From positions 276,681 to 340,680 of the forward strand of contig WHUZ01000069.1 of NCBI GenBank assembly GCA_015179045.1: a stretch of DNA of 64,000 bases, in the 5' to 3' direction. Both the position numbers and the translations under genes were made by a program. Below are positions 61,571-64,000 of this stretch, one piece after another (positions within the stretch are counted from its first letter, which is position 1; every line of letters begins with the position of its first letter). The notes beneath the pieces are model-generated. The model worked only from the letters and a program-made list of their open reading frames with translations, was not told the DNA's origin and did not search any database. The stretch comes from Kalaharituber pfeilii. Lineage: Eukaryota; Ascomycota; Pezizomycetes; Pezizales; Pezizaceae.

Positions 61571-61715
61571 ATAGTAGTACTAAACAGAAAAATAAGTATT
61601 TGGACAGGGGATGAATGCATATTCATGCGCCATACAGTATTCGGCAGAAATTAGCATATTTTCGTATGCTTGGCAGGTGATAGCCATAAGATAGTCCATA
61701 TTTCGTGATAGGGTG
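61571..61715. other. No feature recognised
   Basis: Short AT-rich spacer between the W array and gypsy-5; contains GAATGCATATTCATGCGCCA, a partial palindrome. Confidence 0.4.
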
Positions 61716-62353
61716 TGTTATGGGGTACGTTGGGGGTAAGCCGTTTACTAAATAACTAAGTGCAATGTGAAATATAATTAAATATAAGTCACGGAAAATA
61801 AAGTAGTTAAGGTAGTAAGAAAGCTTTATATTTGTTAGGGTTGAGTTCTGGGTCCTTGCCCTTCTAACTCCAGTGGGTCAGGCTTCTATTTATACAAAAT
61901 GTAATTCTTCAAAGCTGTTAACAAATTCAGCTTGACCGGATTCTGGGGATCAAGCCAGACCCTGAAAAAAGCCAAGTGACAGCCTTTCTTTTTGACCAAC
62001 CCTTACAATAAATTCTAGAACAACAAATACGAGAACTTGAAACCTCTAATGCAAGCCTCTATCTAAAAATACCATCATAACTCCGATCCCTATGCAAAGA
62101 TCGATCATATAAGAAAATAAGAAAAGGTTATCGTACAACGAATAGTACAACAGGAGCTGCCGGAAGAGTTAGTAACCAAGATTGCTAATCTTAGTAGTTA
62201 CTTACTTCTTAACCGAAGAAGTTCCACTACCACAGACCTGACTAGTATCGGGTTAGTTAAACTTCTGACTGGTAGGCTTTATAGTTGGTAGTACCTTTTG
62301 ACGACACTTAAACAAGACAGTGTTATAGCATAAGAATGATTATGCCTGTAACA
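61716..62353 (-). repeat. 3' LTR of gypsy-5
   Basis: 638 bp, AT-rich. The minus strand has a TATA-like GTATAAATAGAAG near 61890-61902. Confidence 0.82.
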
Positions 62354-62819
62354 GTACTCCCCTTCTTAGAGCACACGTCCCGAGTGCCTATTAGCTATTA
62401 CTCTTTATTTTCTTAAAAGAATATAAGCCGTACAGCTTAGCGTTGATGGATCTCTTACCTTGACCTTAGCAACTTAATTGCCGTGATCGTACTCAAGGTA
62501 ATATTCCGTGATGTCCTAACTATAGGCTGTGCCTCTACTTAGTCTTTGACATTGAAGGTAGTTGGTAAGAGCTTTACCTATTTATCATAAGACATACTAC
62601 TATATTCGTAGTGTCTTGACCCCTTGAACACTTTTCCGTTTGACACCTTGGCTTATGTCTAGGATAAGTGTTAATACTATATAAACTTAAGTTTGTAGGT
62701 TAGGTCCATGCCGTACCTTTATGACAGATATATCTGCACTCTAGGTCGGTAACTTGACTGCATTTCTAACTTCTCTTTCTCTTTCTTCCTCGTTGCCCTA
62801 ATTCGGCTTGTTTTTCTTT

Positions 62820-63985
62820 ATCAGGGTATCATTTGCGGAATTCTTTAAGTGCGTCCACCGGTGATCCATCATCCATTAATAGTTCGACTAGGCTTTCCCA
62901 TGTTGCCTCCTCGGGCCCATAACCTTCCCACTACACAAGGTACTCTAGTGTCTTCTTAGTACCATTATATCGTACGTCGGTGATGGAGGCTATGAAGTAT
63001 TCTTCCTTGCCTTCTTGCATTAGTGGGGATGGTTGGTCGGGTAGAGGGTTGAGAGCGGATGTTTTGAACGGTTCAAGCAGTGAAACGTGAAAGACAGGGT
63101 GTATCTTCAAGTTGTATAGTAACTTAAGCTTGAAGGAACGTTTACCTATTGCTTTTTCGATAGTAAAGGGTCCGATCAACTTAGCGTCGAGTTTCTTAGA
63201 AAGTCTTTTTGTCGGAATGTTTTTAGCGTTAAGCATGACTTTGTCTCCTTCCTTGAAGTTTGGCTGTTGGGCGTGATGTTGGTCATACCACTTAGCTACT
63301 CGTTCGATTGATTTGTTCAGTTCCTTGCGAATCCGTTCCCATTCTCCTGTAAGTTCTCCCGAGGGTACGTTGAGGGCCTCTTCCTCATTGATGGTATCAA
63401 CAAGGGGGTGAAAGCCGTAGTTGGCGAAGAAAGGTGAGGTCTTGGTGGAGCTATGTTGTGCGTTATTGTATGTGAACTCTGCGAGGGGTAAGAGTTGGTT
63501 CCAATTGTCCTGGTGGTAGGTGACGTAGTTGCGGAAGTAACCTTCGAGGGTTTGGTTGACTCTTTCGGTTTGTCTATCGGTTTCTGGGTGTGCAGTGGTA
63601 CTCATGTTTAGGTTGACTTTGAGTTTCTTCATGAGTTCCTGCCAGAAGTTCGAAGTAAACTTCGGGTCTCGGTCTGATATAATAGACTTCGGTAAGCCGT
63701 GGAGTCACCATATTTCTCGAAGGAAGGTAGTTGCTAATTATTCTGCAGATTGTTCTACTAGAGAGATGAAGTGAGCTATCTTAGTGAACCTATCCACTAC
63801 TACCCATATTTGTGTGAAGCCGTCTGAAGGAGGGAGTTCGGTAATAAAGTCCATACTGATAGAGAACCATGGTTGGTATGGTATCTTATAAGTGTGAAGG
63901 AGGCCATATTTCTTGTGTCTTCGTGCCTTGTTCCTTTGGTATTCCAAGCATGCGCCGATGTATTCCGTGATATCGTTGTGAGCAT
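62820..63985 (-). pseudogene. gypsy-5 integrase and chromodomain (RIP-type stops)
   Basis: Core: D in SMDFITELPPSDG, D in SIISDRDPKF, E in ETDRQTERVNQTLE. The open 233-codon part (62931-63632) runs through FKEGDKVMLNAKNIP and LKIHPVFHVSLLEPF to the start of a chromodomain (EEYFIASITDVRYNGTKKTL, EYLV). A TAG then interrupts before WEGYGPEEATWESLVELL, and a TGA follows. An internal TGA before LHGLPK, where Arg (CGA) is usual, and the TAG/TGA in the chromodomain fit C-to-T or G-to-A changes. Confidence 0.85.
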
Positions 63986-64000
63986 TAGGCCAATAGAAGT

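Larger units (their letters stand above)
61716..64000 (-). mobile_element. gypsy-5: 3' part of a chromodomain retrotransposon (runs off the window)
   Basis: Minus-strand element whose 3' LTR (61716-62353) begins TGTTATGG and ends CCTGTAACA (plus-strand reading). The adjacent polypurine tract on the minus strand is AAGAAGGGGAG. Integrase and a chromodomain-like end follow at 62820-64000; the rest, including the 5' LTR and TSD, lies beyond the right edge. 62400-62820 is 3' non-coding. Confidence 0.88.

Overview
The window looks like transposon-packed heterochromatin of a filamentous ascomycete (Pezizomycotina). Evidence: several Ty3/gypsy elements ending in chromodomains, Tad/I-like LINEs with RNase H and a C-terminal CCHC motif, fungal hAT and MULE relatives, and RIP-like decay (CAG to TAG, TGG to TAG or TGA, CGA to TGA; an AT-rich block at 26515-28370). 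A repeat-rich Pezizomycete would fit, but the genus cannot be fixed from this sequence. I find no convincing intact host gene, tRNA, rRNA or CRISPR; apart from short unplaced stretches, everything is repeat.

Layout. 1-7790: a LINE remnant, then a large palindromic (foldback-like) element, Y, with arms of ~56-bp subrepeats. Y is split by a 4.4-kb insertion with LTR-like ends (989-5363) that itself contains a second palindromic element, X. 7923-15870: gypsy-1, with LTRs identical by eye. 15871-18742: a disrupted tract carrying a duplicated hAT MITE, a LINE, a SINE-like element and a 43-bp LINE-tail insertion. 18743-26514: gypsy-2 (minus strand, chromodomain), whose pol carries six further insertions within about 2 kb. 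26515-30060: RIP-mutated AT-rich sequence, a TRIM and MITE-like sequence. 30060-42470: palindromic-element arms holding a LINE (30330-39667), itself split by gypsy-3 (31815-38676), plus a solo LTR of the gypsy-2 family. 42474-55235: a chromodomain gypsy element (gypsy-4) inserted in the centre of palindromic element Z and itself split by a coding-decayed relative of gypsy-3 (48773-54758). 55236-61560: the rest of Z, then another palindromic structure (W) with 58-bp subrepeats, holding an internally deleted MULE. 61716-64000: the 3' part of gypsy-5.

Most insertions could be delimited exactly by target-site duplications (TSDs): 4-5 bp for LTR elements, 8 bp for hAT MITEs, 9 bp for the MULE, 9-13 bp for LINE/SINE insertions. 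In several cases removing an insertion re-joins the reading frame of the element it hit, so the order of insertions can be read. The most unusual themes are: (1) a family of long palindromic elements with subrepeat arms and no coding capacity; (2) LINE insertions reduced to little more than a 20-60 nt 3' tail; (3) several LTR families whose primer-binding site complements their own LTR transcript start (Tf1-like self-priming); (4) a coding-dead LTR element with near-identical LTRs, implying mobilisation in trans.
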